This document shows, piece after piece, positions 20,619-30,474 of a DNA stretch of 32,732 bases (positions within the stretch are counted from its first letter, which is position 1; the number at the start of each line of letters is the position of its first letter). The notes beneath the pieces are model-generated. The model was not told the DNA's origin and made no database searches. It saw nothing but the letters and a program-made list of their open reading frames with translations. Source of the stretch: Tieghemiomyces parasiticus (lineage: Eukaryota > Kickxellomycota > Dimargaritomycetes > Dimargaritales > Dimargaritaceae); the NCBI GenBank assembly GCA_027575765.1, contig JANBPT010000517.1, positions 1-32,732 on the forward strand. The letters are read 5' to 3'. A program made the position numbers and the translations under genes.

Positions 20619-21716
20619 ATGTCGACGCCGGCCACCGAGCCCATGTCGTCCTTCTACGGCCAGCCCGCCTCGCGTCCTCGTCCGCGTCTGCTCTCCCAGC
20701 CTCTGACTCCCGCGCCGCTGGCCATGACTGATTCTGTGCTGGGTCTGCCGTCCAAACCAGCTCCCCTGCGTCTCCCTTCCTTTACCGATGTAGATAGCGT
20801 GCGCCGCACTCCGATCCCATGCTCGTCCGCGGTCTCCCCGGGCTCTATTAGCTCCCCTCGTCCGACGGTGCATGAACTACACCGGACCTCCTTGGGTTTT
20901 GTACGCCTACCCCCGCTCCTCTCCAGCGTTGGAAAGCCCGTCTCTTCTCCTAACGAGCCGCTCCGCCTTCCGTCCCTTAAGGATGTCACCAAATCCGCCG
21001 GGTTCTCCTCGGCCCCGACTATGGCTACTCCGCCCCGTCTGCCCTTGCGCCGGGTAACCCAAACGGACATGTCGCATAACCGGTATAGCCCGGACTACCG
21101 CTGCCATAGCATGCCCCCGCCGGCCCACTTCGCCGTACCGCTGCGGGCCAATCCGGTGTACACAGAACTCACCCCAGACTCTCAGCGCCGTCCCACACCT
21201 CCTGCGGGTGACCAGACTTACATGGGTCTAACGTCGCACGCCTACGGCGGCCGCAAGCGTTGTATGTCGGAGATTCCGGCGTCCGAGCTAGCCAAGGACC
21301 TAGAGCCTCAGGCCAAGCGAGTTTCCGGGGGCAAGGGTAAGCCCCGGTTCCAATTCGCCATGAACCTCACTCCGGAGAAATGTTCCACCATGCCCAAGAT
21401 GATTTCCCCGCGGCGCTCGCCCTCGGCCTCCGCCACCTCCGACCGAGCCCGTGCTTCAACCCCGGGCCCGCAGTCGTCAGCCGTCAACGATGTCGCGCGG
21501 GACGAGCGGCCTCGGAGTCAGAGCGACGCCAGCAAGGTCCGCCGGGAACGCCGTGAAGTCACCCCGCCGCCCATCAGCTACGCCCCCTCCTGGCGTATCC
21601 CCAACCTCAACGTCAAGATCTACACCTGCTCGACGTGCGGTAAAAAATACAAAAACGGGGCCTCTCTCGTCAAGCATGAGGCCGAGCACGCTCGCCTTCG
21701 CGACACCCAACAATAG
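20619..21716 (+). CDS. Single C2H2 zinc-finger protein, putative transcription regulator
   Basis: A 365-residue, Pro/Ser/Arg-rich protein whose only clear fold is one C-terminal C2H2 finger: C337 and C340, then 12 residues, H353 and H357 (CX2CX12HX3H, with GKKYKNGASLVKH). This resembles fungal proteins with a lone C-terminal finger of the type YKH..CL.KH.WEH, thought to be nuclear regulators; the exact target is unknown. A short motif is repeated upstream: LRLPSFTDV (residues 50-58) and LRLPSLKDV (115-123), which may be a docking or phosphorylation motif. The basic block around KRVSGGKGKPRFQF could be a nuclear localisation signal. The reading frame is open before 20,619 but the first ATG is there, in a good context (CACCATG). 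No intron is needed. Function beyond probable DNA binding is inference. Confidence 0.8.
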   Translation: MSTPATEPMSSFYGQPASRPRPRLLSQPLTPAPLAMTDSVLGLPSKPAPLRLPSFTDVDSVRRTPIPCSSAVSPGSISSPRPTVHELHRTSLGFVRLPPLLSSVGKPVSSPNEPLRLPSLKDVTKSAGFSSAPTMATPPRLPLRRVTQTDMSHNRYSPDYRCHSMPPPAHFAVPLRANPVYTELTPDSQRRPTPPAGDQTYMGLTSHAYGGRKRCMSEIPASELAKDLEPQAKRVSGGKGKPRFQFAMNLTPEKCSTMPKMISPRRSPSASATSDRARASTPGPQSSAVNDVARDERPRSQSDASKVRRERREVTPPPISYAPSWRIPNLNVKIYTCSTCGKKYKNGASLVKHEAEHARLRDTQQ

Positions 21717-23546
21717 CACATAAGTACTTTGCTTCTTTTCTAAAACAAAAATGCTGTATATTTTCCATTGGCTTTCCCTGTACCTTTACGTTAGACTTTA
21801 CACTCCGTATCTCTGATGTTAGGTACATTTGTAGCATAATCTGAACCTGACAAGCACAGGCCCGTAGTTTGAGACCGTCCGCAGCATAGATCTTTGGCTC
21901 TACCTTCATATGTCTCATCACTCCCCCCCTCTTCGCACTCCTTTTGCACCAGTCCGGTCTTGTAACATAAAAAAATACAAAAATTTACCCGCCGTTCTAC
22001 TCTAACACGCTTCTTTTGAGAATATAGTCGCCCCGGGGAAACCTAAGTCGCTTATGTGCTGTTCGTGCGGCTTGCCTGACTGGCATTTTACTATATGACC
22101 ATTTAAGCCTGGATTCTAGATCCAACCGCTATCCACCCTGCTGTCGAGGTTCGAGAGGCCATCATCTGAATCCGAAAGCACTGCGTTGGCTAGTGGCTTC
22201 TCTGCCTCACTTCCCAGGGTGTACGGCTTGGATGTAACGATGGTACAACACCAGTCCTTAATGTGGGCTCTGGTCAGCAACCATTTTATCAAAACTAACT
22301 TCGCAAGCCTACTACTTCGCCTGGTGTTTAATTAGAGCCGTTCCCCTCTCGTGATGTACGAAAAGCGGAGGAAATGAGTGAGTCTCTACCCAAATTTATC
22401 GTTCGGGTCTGTTAATCTGCAGGGAAGAGCCCCCGTTTACCAGAATGGACAAGGGAGATGGGCAGGATGATTATTACGAGCCGAGTTGGTATGTGTATGT
22501 GTATATGAGTAAATGATCTGCAGGAGATGCGTAGCGATCGATCGGCGCGATGGGCAACAGCTGTTTAAAGAGCTAAAGGCGGCGCTAGCCTACCTATTGT
22601 GAAACTCCACCAGAAACGGTCATTCTGTCCTTTCGTTCTCCCATTTTGCATTTGCACAGTTTTAGGGACGTGAGCTGATTCATCGCCGGCCGGATTCCGG
22701 GTCTGTGCGTCCCCCTCCCCATTCCCATCCGACCGTCACATACCGCTTGCATTTAGTTGTTTAAGGACGGGGTATACTGGTGGTCCATGATCGCTTCTCC
22801 CTCTTTGGAGGGAAAGCCAATCTGGTGAACGGCAGCCCCCGCGATATTGAAAGGTCATCGGGGCCCCTGTCGATCAATCGGACAGAAGGGGGGGCTTGTA
22901 GTGCGGATAATCCATCGGGATACACTTCGTCTCACACCCTATAGTCAAGCTTGGCCGAGCAGAGCATGTCCCCAGCGTTTCGTGAGCCAGGGCCGCTCGT
23001 TTCACGCCCATCCTTAATGGGTTAGCGGTTCCGAATCGCTGAGAGGTAAGCCCGAGGTCATGATTAATGGCCGGGTGCCAGCTGATAGTAGCACCGGTGA
23101 GTCCTTGCTTCGCGATAATGGAAAGGGTGCGTTGCTAGGAGGGGGGATTCGCAAGACTAAGGGATCCTGGTGGGTTCCGGGAAATGTAGATAGTTCAAAA
23201 GGGGGGGAGGAACTCACGTTGCACCACCATTTGTGGATACGAGTTTTCTGCATTCGCTACAAACACAGGGAACGTAACCGTAAATGAAGACCGTTTGACT
23301 GGCAGCAATTTTCATAATGGTAGTCAGCCACTTCCCCATAGCGTACTAATATGGTACCCCGGCATTGAACCCTTACAGTACACACACGTTCTTGCATTCA
23401 CATTCATCAAAGCGTGGCCTGCTTAATGAATCTAATAGTTAACTTCTGGCTTCGCTACCTCATCCCATTGCGAACGATCACCTTTAGTTCACTGTCGCCA
23501 CCAATTCAATATTCCGACCTTTCCAACACCCGTCCCAAATAGAGCG
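21717..23546 (+). other. Intergenic region between the C2H2 gene and the reductase gene
   Basis: About 1.8 kb with no supportable gene. The first ~280 bases are AT-rich and probably hold the C2H2 gene's 3' UTR, with A-rich runs near 21,740-21,750 and 21,967-21,987. A short TG/TA-rich stretch lies near 22,490-22,508. The last ~150 bases before 23,547 are the likely leader of the reductase gene. Confidence 0.4.
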
Positions 23547-24551
23547 ATGCAGTCGGGCGCACGCCAATCTTTTACTAATGCCATGAGGTATACCAGCCGG
23601 CTCGGGCAGGTGGTCCTCGCCGGGGGCCTGCTTGGTTACGGTTACTACAGTTTCTACCTGCCATGGGCTGATCCGCGCAATGTCCCGAATACGCTAGATC
23701 CGCACTACTTCCGACCTTTCACGCTACGCAGCCGGCGCGACTTGACCCACAATACAGCTCTCCTTCAGTTCGACCACCAGCCCACGGCCGCCCTACCAAT
23801 AGACCAGCCGGGCATTTACTCGGTGGACGTCAAGGACCCGACCATGCAGGTCAAACGGTCGTTTACACCTATCGTGTCGCGATGGTTCGAGACCAACCGA
23901 GACGACAATCCAGCTACGTCCACCGGCCCGAATGCCATGTGGACTAACGATCGCCTCGAAATTCTAGTCAAACGTTATCCTCTAGCCGCGGTAGCGCAAA
24001 TGCTCCACCGTACCCGGGAGGGAGCGACGGCCGAGATTCGCGGCCCGTTTCTAGAGTGGGCTTACACGCCCAACAGGTATACCCACCTGGCTCTCATCGC
24101 CGGCGGAACGGGTATTACCCCCATGTACCAATTGATCGAGCAGGTTCTTGCTAATCCCGAGGACAGGACGCACCTCACCCTCGTCTACGCTAACCGCACG
24201 GTTTCGGACGTGGCCCTCCGCGAGCAAATCGAGCAGCTACAGGCCCGTTACACTGACCGTCTTTCCGTGCAGTTCACCGTTGATCAGTCACCGGACAACG
24301 AGCGGACCAGGTTGGAACTGGCCAAGGGCAGCCCAGGGTATGTGTTTGGGTACCTGACTAAAGATGTCCTGGCCCAGCGGCTACCGTCCGCGCGACCAGC
24401 TGACGAGATTCGTACCATGGTGCTCGTGTCCGGACCTGACGCCATGATGAGTGCGGTGTGCGGTGAGCGGTTGCTGTCAGGAGAGCAAGGCCCGGTCTCG
24501 GGAATCCTTCGTGAGCTGGGTTACACATCTGAACAGGTATATAAGTTGTAG
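23547..24551 (+). CDS. Membrane-anchored NADH-cytochrome b5 reductase-like flavoprotein (Mcr1-like)
   Basis: A 334-residue FAD/NADH oxidoreductase of the ferredoxin-reductase fold. Family members pass electrons from NADH through FAD to cytochrome b5 or similar acceptors, for sterol and lipid reactions or antioxidant recycling. A basic N-terminus and one hydrophobic segment (about residues 20-38) resemble the mitochondrial outer-membrane/intermembrane-space anchor of yeast Mcr1. The FAD-binding RxxT motif is RSFT at 104-107, followed by the AEIRGP block (162-167), the NADH-binding GGTGITPM at 186-193 and VSGPDAMM at 294-301. The C-terminus GYTSEQVYKL matches the Mcr1-type ending. In most relatives the last nucleotide motif is CGPP; here Cys is Ser295 and the second Pro is Asp298, which may weaken NADH binding or mark a diverged paralogue. 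The start is the only ATG that keeps the anchor. No intron. Confidence 0.85.
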   Translation: MQSGARQSFTNAMRYTSRLGQVVLAGGLLGYGYYSFYLPWADPRNVPNTLDPHYFRPFTLRSRRDLTHNTALLQFDHQPTAALPIDQPGIYSVDVKDPTMQVKRSFTPIVSRWFETNRDDNPATSTGPNAMWTNDRLEILVKRYPLAAVAQMLHRTREGATAEIRGPFLEWAYTPNRYTHLALIAGGTGITPMYQLIEQVLANPEDRTHLTLVYANRTVSDVALREQIEQLQARYTDRLSVQFTVDQSPDNERTRLELAKGSPGYVFGYLTKDVLAQRLPSARPADEIRTMVLVSGPDAMMSAVCGERLLSGEQGPVSGILRELGYTSEQVYKL

Positions 24552-26805
24552 CTGTTTTTTACGACGTTTTACGCTCGCTAATATTTAGTATCCGAATGCG
24601 GAAGAGCTCAATAACCATGGTACGCTCAACTTGGGCTTCGGGCTGCAACATAGCAATCTACTTCAGCGGCGCAGCTAGCGCGAGCAATCTGTGCTCATGG
24701 AGATAAATAGACCACCTAGCGTGATAATTCAGCACGACAGATGACACATTAGGCAAATAAGGGGGGCTGATATTCCCTGCATGCTGCTGCCGGTGGGATT
24801 AATTGACCCTGGTGGCGAATGCAAAAATGCTGGCAGTGGTAAGGAATGCTTCAACTTTTTAACTGTGATATTTCGTCTGAGCGACAAGGATATTCCTTGA
24901 TGTATATCCGCCTTAACCCGGCTGAGCTATTAGTGGGGTACTGGAGCCAAGTACAGTATCTATTATGCGCTTGGTAAACCTTGGTAGCATGCGGCTGTCT
25001 ACTGGAGACGTATCCTATTGCAAAGAAGGTGGTGCTAGACGCGCGTCTGATCGTCTATTACCTCTCGGATCCATAGTGAAAATGTGATTTCATCAAGGAC
25101 CGTGGTGAAGTTATATGTAGTATGTCGTCAGGGGCCTTAAATGGAGGGTTGACAGCCCAGATTATTGTTCAGCGCACCCAGCAAGGTTTTGTAGATTGAC
25201 TTAGAGATGTGACGACAGCACCGAACAATTAAGCTGATCTTGGGCATTGGTTTAGATGCCGGCGATACGCCGAAAAGATTCGTTGCCGTGTGGGTTTTAA
25301 CGGCATGACGCACATCCTTATTGGTCCCGATGGCCGCGTTTCCCCGTAGAATGGCTTTGCCTCGGAATGGGGGGACTTTTATTTATAGATACGCAAGAAT
25401 CCGCGCCATGACAATGGCACCCTTGTGCTGACGCTGGGGGGCCTTCGGTGTCCCTTGCCTTACAATGGCCCACTCCTCCCCCTTCCTTGGCCGTGCAGAG
25501 GTAGGCGGAATGTTCTCTCTTGGCCGTGTGCACCCCCCCTGCCAAGCCCTGTCCCGGTGCCACCCTCGAAGCCCTGTGATATTAAGGGGGCTCTATGTGC
25601 TATGGAGGGCACTCGGGTACATGTGGGAGACAACCTAAACGCTGAGGCGACTTTATGAGTTGGATTTTTACCAGACAGCCGTTGTCACTCAGGCCCCGGC
25701 GCCTTCACCAAGCTGGTTGCTGGTCCTATTCCCCATCAAACCATTCACGGCACCGGCAGTGTGGGAAATGGTGCTGTGGGGTGATCAGCATGCCAAGACC
25801 ACCCTCACGGTGGATCAGAAAGCAGAGAGGGCTAATGATGTGACCAGTGGCACTGCCTGTGCGACTTGGGTCAAACAAGGTAAGAGTCCGGAAAAAGAGG
25901 GGGGAAGTGGTGGGGTGAAGGTGGAAGTTACGTAGGCCTCCTGACATCTGGCCAGTGTAACACGCACATATCGAAAGACTGACCACCATCTCCTGCCTGT
26001 CGTTGGCGGGCGGCTCCAGCGAGAACAATATGGGCTCGCAATGTCGTCACCAGTAGGTTCAGAAGCTCGTGCCTTCTGTACTCCGCTTCACACCTAATTA
26101 TACCCCCACAGTAGCAACGGTTTATAAATCGGAGGCGGAGGGTGAAAGCGTGTGTCGGCCGACTGATGCCTGGATGCTATTTAATAGCCAGTACCCCAGC
26201 CACCTTCACGAGCCGTGTTGGCTACCTGACGAAATATTACCCGCTTTTCATAATTATCAATCGATCCGACTCGCACCCGGCAGTAAACCGCTACAGTGGC
26301 CATTGATTACACCGTGGCCTCCTAAGGTCGTCCCCCACCGCGTTGACGCTTCGACGGTGGTGCCTGTCCACCATCGTGGTCCCCCATTCCCCTCTCTTGT
26401 GGTCACTCCCATTATCCAACGGTCCTCTATATCCCGCACCTCACTGCTGCTTTCGGCCTGGTTGCCAGCTGCTGGGTTAAGATAGTGGCCAACTCCGTCC
26501 CACTACCTCGACTCCTAGTACCTATACGCTCTAGCCTTCTCGACCCGTCCACCTTGCATTCTGTTTTCGCAACCCGTCCAGTGGTGCTGCCCATCCCTAT
26601 CCCCCGACTCGACCGGCATCCCTTTTCTACGCCCAGACCTGTGCTTTGGCCGACGTCTGGCATCTGGCCTAGCCTTCGAGTCACCCGTCCTGTCCACACC
26701 TTTTCGCCGTCGTCTCCTCTCGTCCCCTATCACGATATTCCTTCGGGATCTTACATTCACCACCCCCGCACGATTACCCTGGCCGTGCCCGCCTCCTTTC
26801 GCGTA
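24552..26805 (+). other. Intergenic region and leader of the phosphatidylserine decarboxylase gene
   Basis: About 2.25 kb without a supportable gene. The final 500 bases are pyrimidine-rich, like the other leaders. From 26,485 the decarboxylase frame is open for 107 codons but contains no ATG. TTTATAAAT near 26,120 could be a promoter element. Frames near 25,660-25,935 and 26,069-26,485 have no recognisable product and the latter starts at GTG. Confidence 0.4.
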
Positions 26806-29800
26806 ATGCCCGACAGCGCGAAGGCCCTGACCATCCGTCTCCAGGTGCTCCAAGCCCGCGATCTGGCGCCCAAGGATAAAAACGGCCTCTCCGACCCTTA
26901 CGTGATCGCCACATACGGCAAGAAGAAGTTTTCGACGCATGTGGTCTACGAAAACCTTAACCCGGTATGGAATTGCTCGTTCGACTTCCCCCTCAGCCTG
27001 AAGGCCCTGGTGCCCACCATCGTCTTGGTGGTGTGGGACTACAACCGGTTGCGCCACACCTTCATGGGGGAGCTGCGGATCCCGCTGCACGACCTCTTCG
27101 AGAGTGACTTCTCACCTCGTTTCTTCAACCCGTCGCGGGACGCCGCCCTGTGGTACCGGCTCAGCAACTCCGGTCGGAGCAAGTACGCCTCGGCCACCGT
27201 GTCGGGCGATCTCCTGCTCAACGTGGGGCTTGTAGCGCCACCCCTGGAGGCCCAGACCCCTACCTGGAACGCCCAACTGGACACCCTCGCCCAGATCCTG
27301 GCCGCACCAACCAACGTACCTGGGACTTCCGCCGATCCGGCCGCCGAGGATGATTACGAACAGGGCGACGGTTCGCCCCACGGGAGCGAATCCGATCCTC
27401 CCGCCCCGCTGCCATCGCAGATCCCGGCCGCCGCCAACGCCCCCGGCAGCAACGAACCCGTTGCCAAGATGCCGCTCTGGGACAACCTAAAGGCTTACCC
27501 GCTTCATCTGCGCGCACAGTCTCAGGCTACACCCAGCACACCTACTTTAGCCAACTACCTGGCCCAGCCTCTCACCGACGATGGCGGTCACTACAGCCTT
27601 GAGGCCGAATTGAATGCCCACAGCCCTGGTCTCCCTGCAACCTCGCCGTTGTCGAGCCACGACAGCGCCAGTTCGCCCGTGCCAGTCCCCGACCACAGCC
27701 CCTCCGCCCTGAGTACCGGGGACACGCTAACAGCCCAGGAGGACACGCTAGCCCAGGCCCCGTCCCGGCTAACCTTATCTCCCAGCCAGAACTGTCTAGC
27801 TGGTTCTGCCCTGTCGGCCGGTGCAAACCCACGAAGGGCAGCCGGCGTGGTCCTCCTCGAGATCAGCTCGGCGTCCAACCTACCTCGCGCCCCCAACGCC
27901 ACTCGGACTGGGTTCGACATGGACCCCTTCGTGGTGATTGGCTTCGCTCGCAAGACCTGGCGCACCACCACCAAGCGGCACAACCTCAACCCGCAGTGGA
28001 ACGAGAAGCTTGCGTTCCCCGTCACCCCCGCCGAGCTCAACTACCCACTGCGCTTCTCATTGTACGATTACGACAAACTGAGCAACAACGACCACATTGG
28101 CACCACCGAGCTACCACTCCACCGCGTTGTGGCCTACTTTGAGGAGCACTACGCCGAGATTTTGGCCGACCGCCTGCTCGACACCAAGCTGAAGCCCTTC
28201 TTCGACATGGAAGAGCTCTCGGTGGGCTTGCACCTGACTAAGCAAGCCTGGCGTGACCACTACAATGCGCAGCTACACATCCGCGTCTCATACGCGCCCT
28301 ACCTGATCCTGCGCCGTAAATTCTGGCTGGCCATGTGCCGTGAGTACGACTCGGATGAGAATGAACTCCTGAACGAAACCGAGGTTCAAGCCCTCCTGGA
28401 CAGCCTCGGCAGTTCACTAGCAGATGATACCATTGATGGCTTTTTTTACCACGAAAACAAGAATCCGGATTCGGATGAACTGACCTTTGACGAGTTTATC
28501 GACGCTGTCGAGAGCTACCTGGCCCGCTCCCCCAACGCCGGCAGTATTGGGATGATGGCCGGGGACGCCCACGGGGCCCGGCTGGGCGATGCCTTGGCCC
28601 GGTCAGTCAATCTCGAACCCGCGGGGACGCGGGCGGTCACCCCGGGGACGGAGTCACCGGCCCACCTGCCGACCGAGCTGCCGGCCTCGGTCACCGCCGA
28701 TCCGACTGAGGGCGGCAGTACTAGTAAGATGGGTCGTCTCCGCGGCAGCTCGATCCTAGGCGCAGCCAAGAAGAGTGGAAGTCACCTCCTGAAAGCGGCC
28801 AAGCGCAAGGTCACTAAGCACAGCGGATCCCTCTCGCAGCCGCCCAGCGGGCCGCCCACGCCTGAGCCTGTGCGGGCGGCTGCCCTTCCGGACAGTGGCA
28901 CCTCACCTGCGTACTTTGACACCGTCCCGCTGCCGTCGTCTTCCGCTGCTACCGGCCACGTCGCATTTAGTCTGGATGCCGGTTCAGACAGTCCCTCATC
29001 CGTCGAATCCCCCGCTGGGGTCGAGCCCCCGGGCTCGCGATCCCCCGGCGGTACGCCCCCATCCAGCGGGGAGTCCACCCCGTACCCGGCGGGCAAGATT
29101 ATCGCCGCTTCGCTGTGTCCCGTGTGCCAGCGTGTCCCCTTTACCGGCTTATCCGATCTCGATGCTGTTAACCACGTGGCCAGCTGCTACATCCGCGACT
29201 CTAACCGGTCGAGCCGTGAGCGCTTCGTGATGGGCAACTTTGTCACCGAGGCCCAAGCTCAGCGCAAGTGGTTCACCCGTCTCATCAAGTACGCCGGCTA
29301 CGGAGGCTATGCGGTGGGCAAAAATAACGCCAATATCATTGTCCTGGATCGCATCACAGGCACGCAGATTGAGGAAAAGATACCATCCTACATCCGTCTG
29401 GGTATCCGCCTCATGTATAAGAACATCGGGTCCAAGTCTACCGCCTCGCAGCGCGCGGTGCGGAACCTGCTGCGCTCACAGTCCGTCAAACAAGGGCGCA
29501 AGTATGACGACCCGGCTTCGGCGCGCCAAATCAAGTCTTTCATCCAGTTCCACCATCTCAGTGTGGACGAGATTTTGGACCCGCTATCGTCCTTTCGCAC
29601 CTTTAATGAGTTTTTTTATCGTAAACTCAAGCCGAGTGCCCGGCCCAACCCGGCCCCCGATAATCCTCGTGTGGCGCTCAGTCCCGCCGACTGCCGCATG
29701 ATGGTGTTCCCCACGATTGACGAGGCCACCCGCCTGTGGATCAAGGGTCGCAACTTCAATCTGACCCGTCTGCTGGGTAATTTTGCAGACCTAGCCGACC

Positions 29801-30474
29801 GGTTCCACGGGGGTCGATTAGCCATCTGCCGACTGGCCCCGCAGGACTACCACCGCTTCCACATTCCCGTGGATGGCGTGATGGTAGATCGGTTCCAGCT
29901 GGATGCGCCCGCTTGGAAGGGTTCCGTAGCCCATACTGACGCAGGAGCAGACGTCACAGTGAATCCGTCCCAACCCCGGCCACCACCACCGGGCCAGGCG
30001 GACGCCAACCACCTGACGCGTCTACCGGTCCCCGCGGAAGCCCGCGAGGTCACGTTCCCTTACCTAGTACCCGGTGACTACTACACGGTCAACCCGATGG
30101 CTATCCGGTCGGCACTGGACGTGTACGGTGAGAACGTGCGGGTCCTTAGTCTGATGGATAGCCCGCAATTTGGACTGGTGGCTATGGTGGCCGTCGGTGC
30201 CATGATGGTAGGGTCCGTTGTGATTACCAGCGAGACCGGCCGCACTTATTCTCGTATGGACGAGCACGGGTACTTCAAGTTTGGGGGCTCCACTATCATT
30301 TTATTATTTGAGAAGGACCGCATGGATTTCGACGACGATTTGCTCAATAACTCGCAAATTCCAATCGAAACGTACCTTAAAATGGGCGCGACGATCGGTA
30401 CCGCCCGCGCCTCGGCGACAGCCACGGCGTCGTCGTCACCGGGGGCGACGGCAGCCCCGGCAATTCCTACCTAG
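26806..30474 (+). CDS. PSD2: Phosphatidylserine decarboxylase with two C2 domains and EF-hand (PSD2-type)
   Basis: A 1,222-residue enzyme that decarboxylates phosphatidylserine to phosphatidylethanolamine, at endosomal/Golgi membranes in yeast Psd2. Order: C2 domain A (about 6-120), Ser/Pro-rich linker, C2 domain B (about 346-455), EF-hand loop D515-D517-N519 to E526, a linker, a Cys/His block C771-X2-C774-X15-H790-X3-C794, then the catalytic region. The conserved segment GNFVTEAQAQRKWF and the IRLGIRLMY block are typical of fungal Psd2. Catalytic residues are D962 (SPAD), H1016/H1019 (DYHRFH) and the self-cleaving GGST site with S1162, which becomes the pyruvoyl group; all are present. In C2 domain A the calcium ligands are partly replaced (D24, D30, D78, then N80), so calcium binding there may be weak. 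The start is the first ATG. No intron. Other PSDs lacking C2 domains are excluded by this architecture. Confidence 0.96.
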   Translation: MPDSAKALTIRLQVLQARDLAPKDKNGLSDPYVIATYGKKKFSTHVVYENLNPVWNCSFDFPLSLKALVPTIVLVVWDYNRLRHTFMGELRIPLHDLFESDFSPRFFNPSRDAALWYRLSNSGRSKYASATVSGDLLLNVGLVAPPLEAQTPTWNAQLDTLAQILAAPTNVPGTSADPAAEDDYEQGDGSPHGSESDPPAPLPSQIPAAANAPGSNEPVAKMPLWDNLKAYPLHLRAQSQATPSTPTLANYLAQPLTDDGGHYSLEAELNAHSPGLPATSPLSSHDSASSPVPVPDHSPSALSTGDTLTAQEDTLAQAPSRLTLSPSQNCLAGSALSAGANPRRAAGVVLLEISSASNLPRAPNATRTGFDMDPFVVIGFARKTWRTTTKRHNLNPQWNEKLAFPVTPAELNYPLRFSLYDYDKLSNNDHIGTTELPLHRVVAYFEEHYAEILADRLLDTKLKPFFDMEELSVGLHLTKQAWRDHYNAQLHIRVSYAPYLILRRKFWLAMCREYDSDENELLNETEVQALLDSLGSSLADDTIDGFFYHENKNPDSDELTFDEFIDAVESYLARSPNAGSIGMMAGDAHGARLGDALARSVNLEPAGTRAVTPGTESPAHLPTELPASVTADPTEGGSTSKMGRLRGSSILGAAKKSGSHLLKAAKRKVTKHSGSLSQPPSGPPTPEPVRAAALPDSGTSPAYFDTVPLPSSSAATGHVAFSLDAGSDSPSSVESPAGVEPPGSRSPGGTPPSSGESTPYPAGKIIAASLCPVCQRVPFTGLSDLDAVNHVASCYIRDSNRSSRERFVMGNFVTEAQAQRKWFTRLIKYAGYGGYAVGKNNANIIVLDRITGTQIEEKIPSYIRLGIRLMYKNIGSKSTASQRAVRNLLRSQSVKQGRKYDDPASARQIKSFIQFHHLSVDEILDPLSSFRTFNEFFYRKLKPSARPNPAPDNPRVALSPADCRMMVFPTIDEATRLWIKGRNFNLTRLLGNFADLADRFHGGRLAICRLAPQDYHRFHIPVDGVMVDRFQLDAPAWKGSVAHTDAGADVTVNPSQPRPPPPGQADANHLTRLPVPAEAREVTFPYLVPGDYYTVNPMAIRSALDVYGENVRVLSLMDSPQFGLVAMVAVGAMMVGSVVITSETGRTYSRMDEHGYFKFGGSTIILLFEKDRMDFDDDLLNNSQIPIETYLKMGATIGTARASATATASSSPGATAAPAIPT
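30286..30294 (+). other. Self-cleavage site (GST) of the decarboxylase
   Basis: These nine bases encode Gly-Ser-Thr of the GGST motif. In this family the chain is cut before Ser and the Ser becomes the pyruvoyl cofactor, giving beta and alpha subunits. The alpha subunit would start at residue 1162 and be about 60 residues long. Confidence 0.85.

Noticed and set aside
22140..22165. GGTTCGAGAGG resembling a tRNA B-box
   Set aside because: Does not fit the consensus after the loop and no cloverleaf could be drawn.
26069..26485. 138-codon frame just before the decarboxylase
   Set aside because: Begins at GTG, no recognisable domain; probably promoter or leader DNA.
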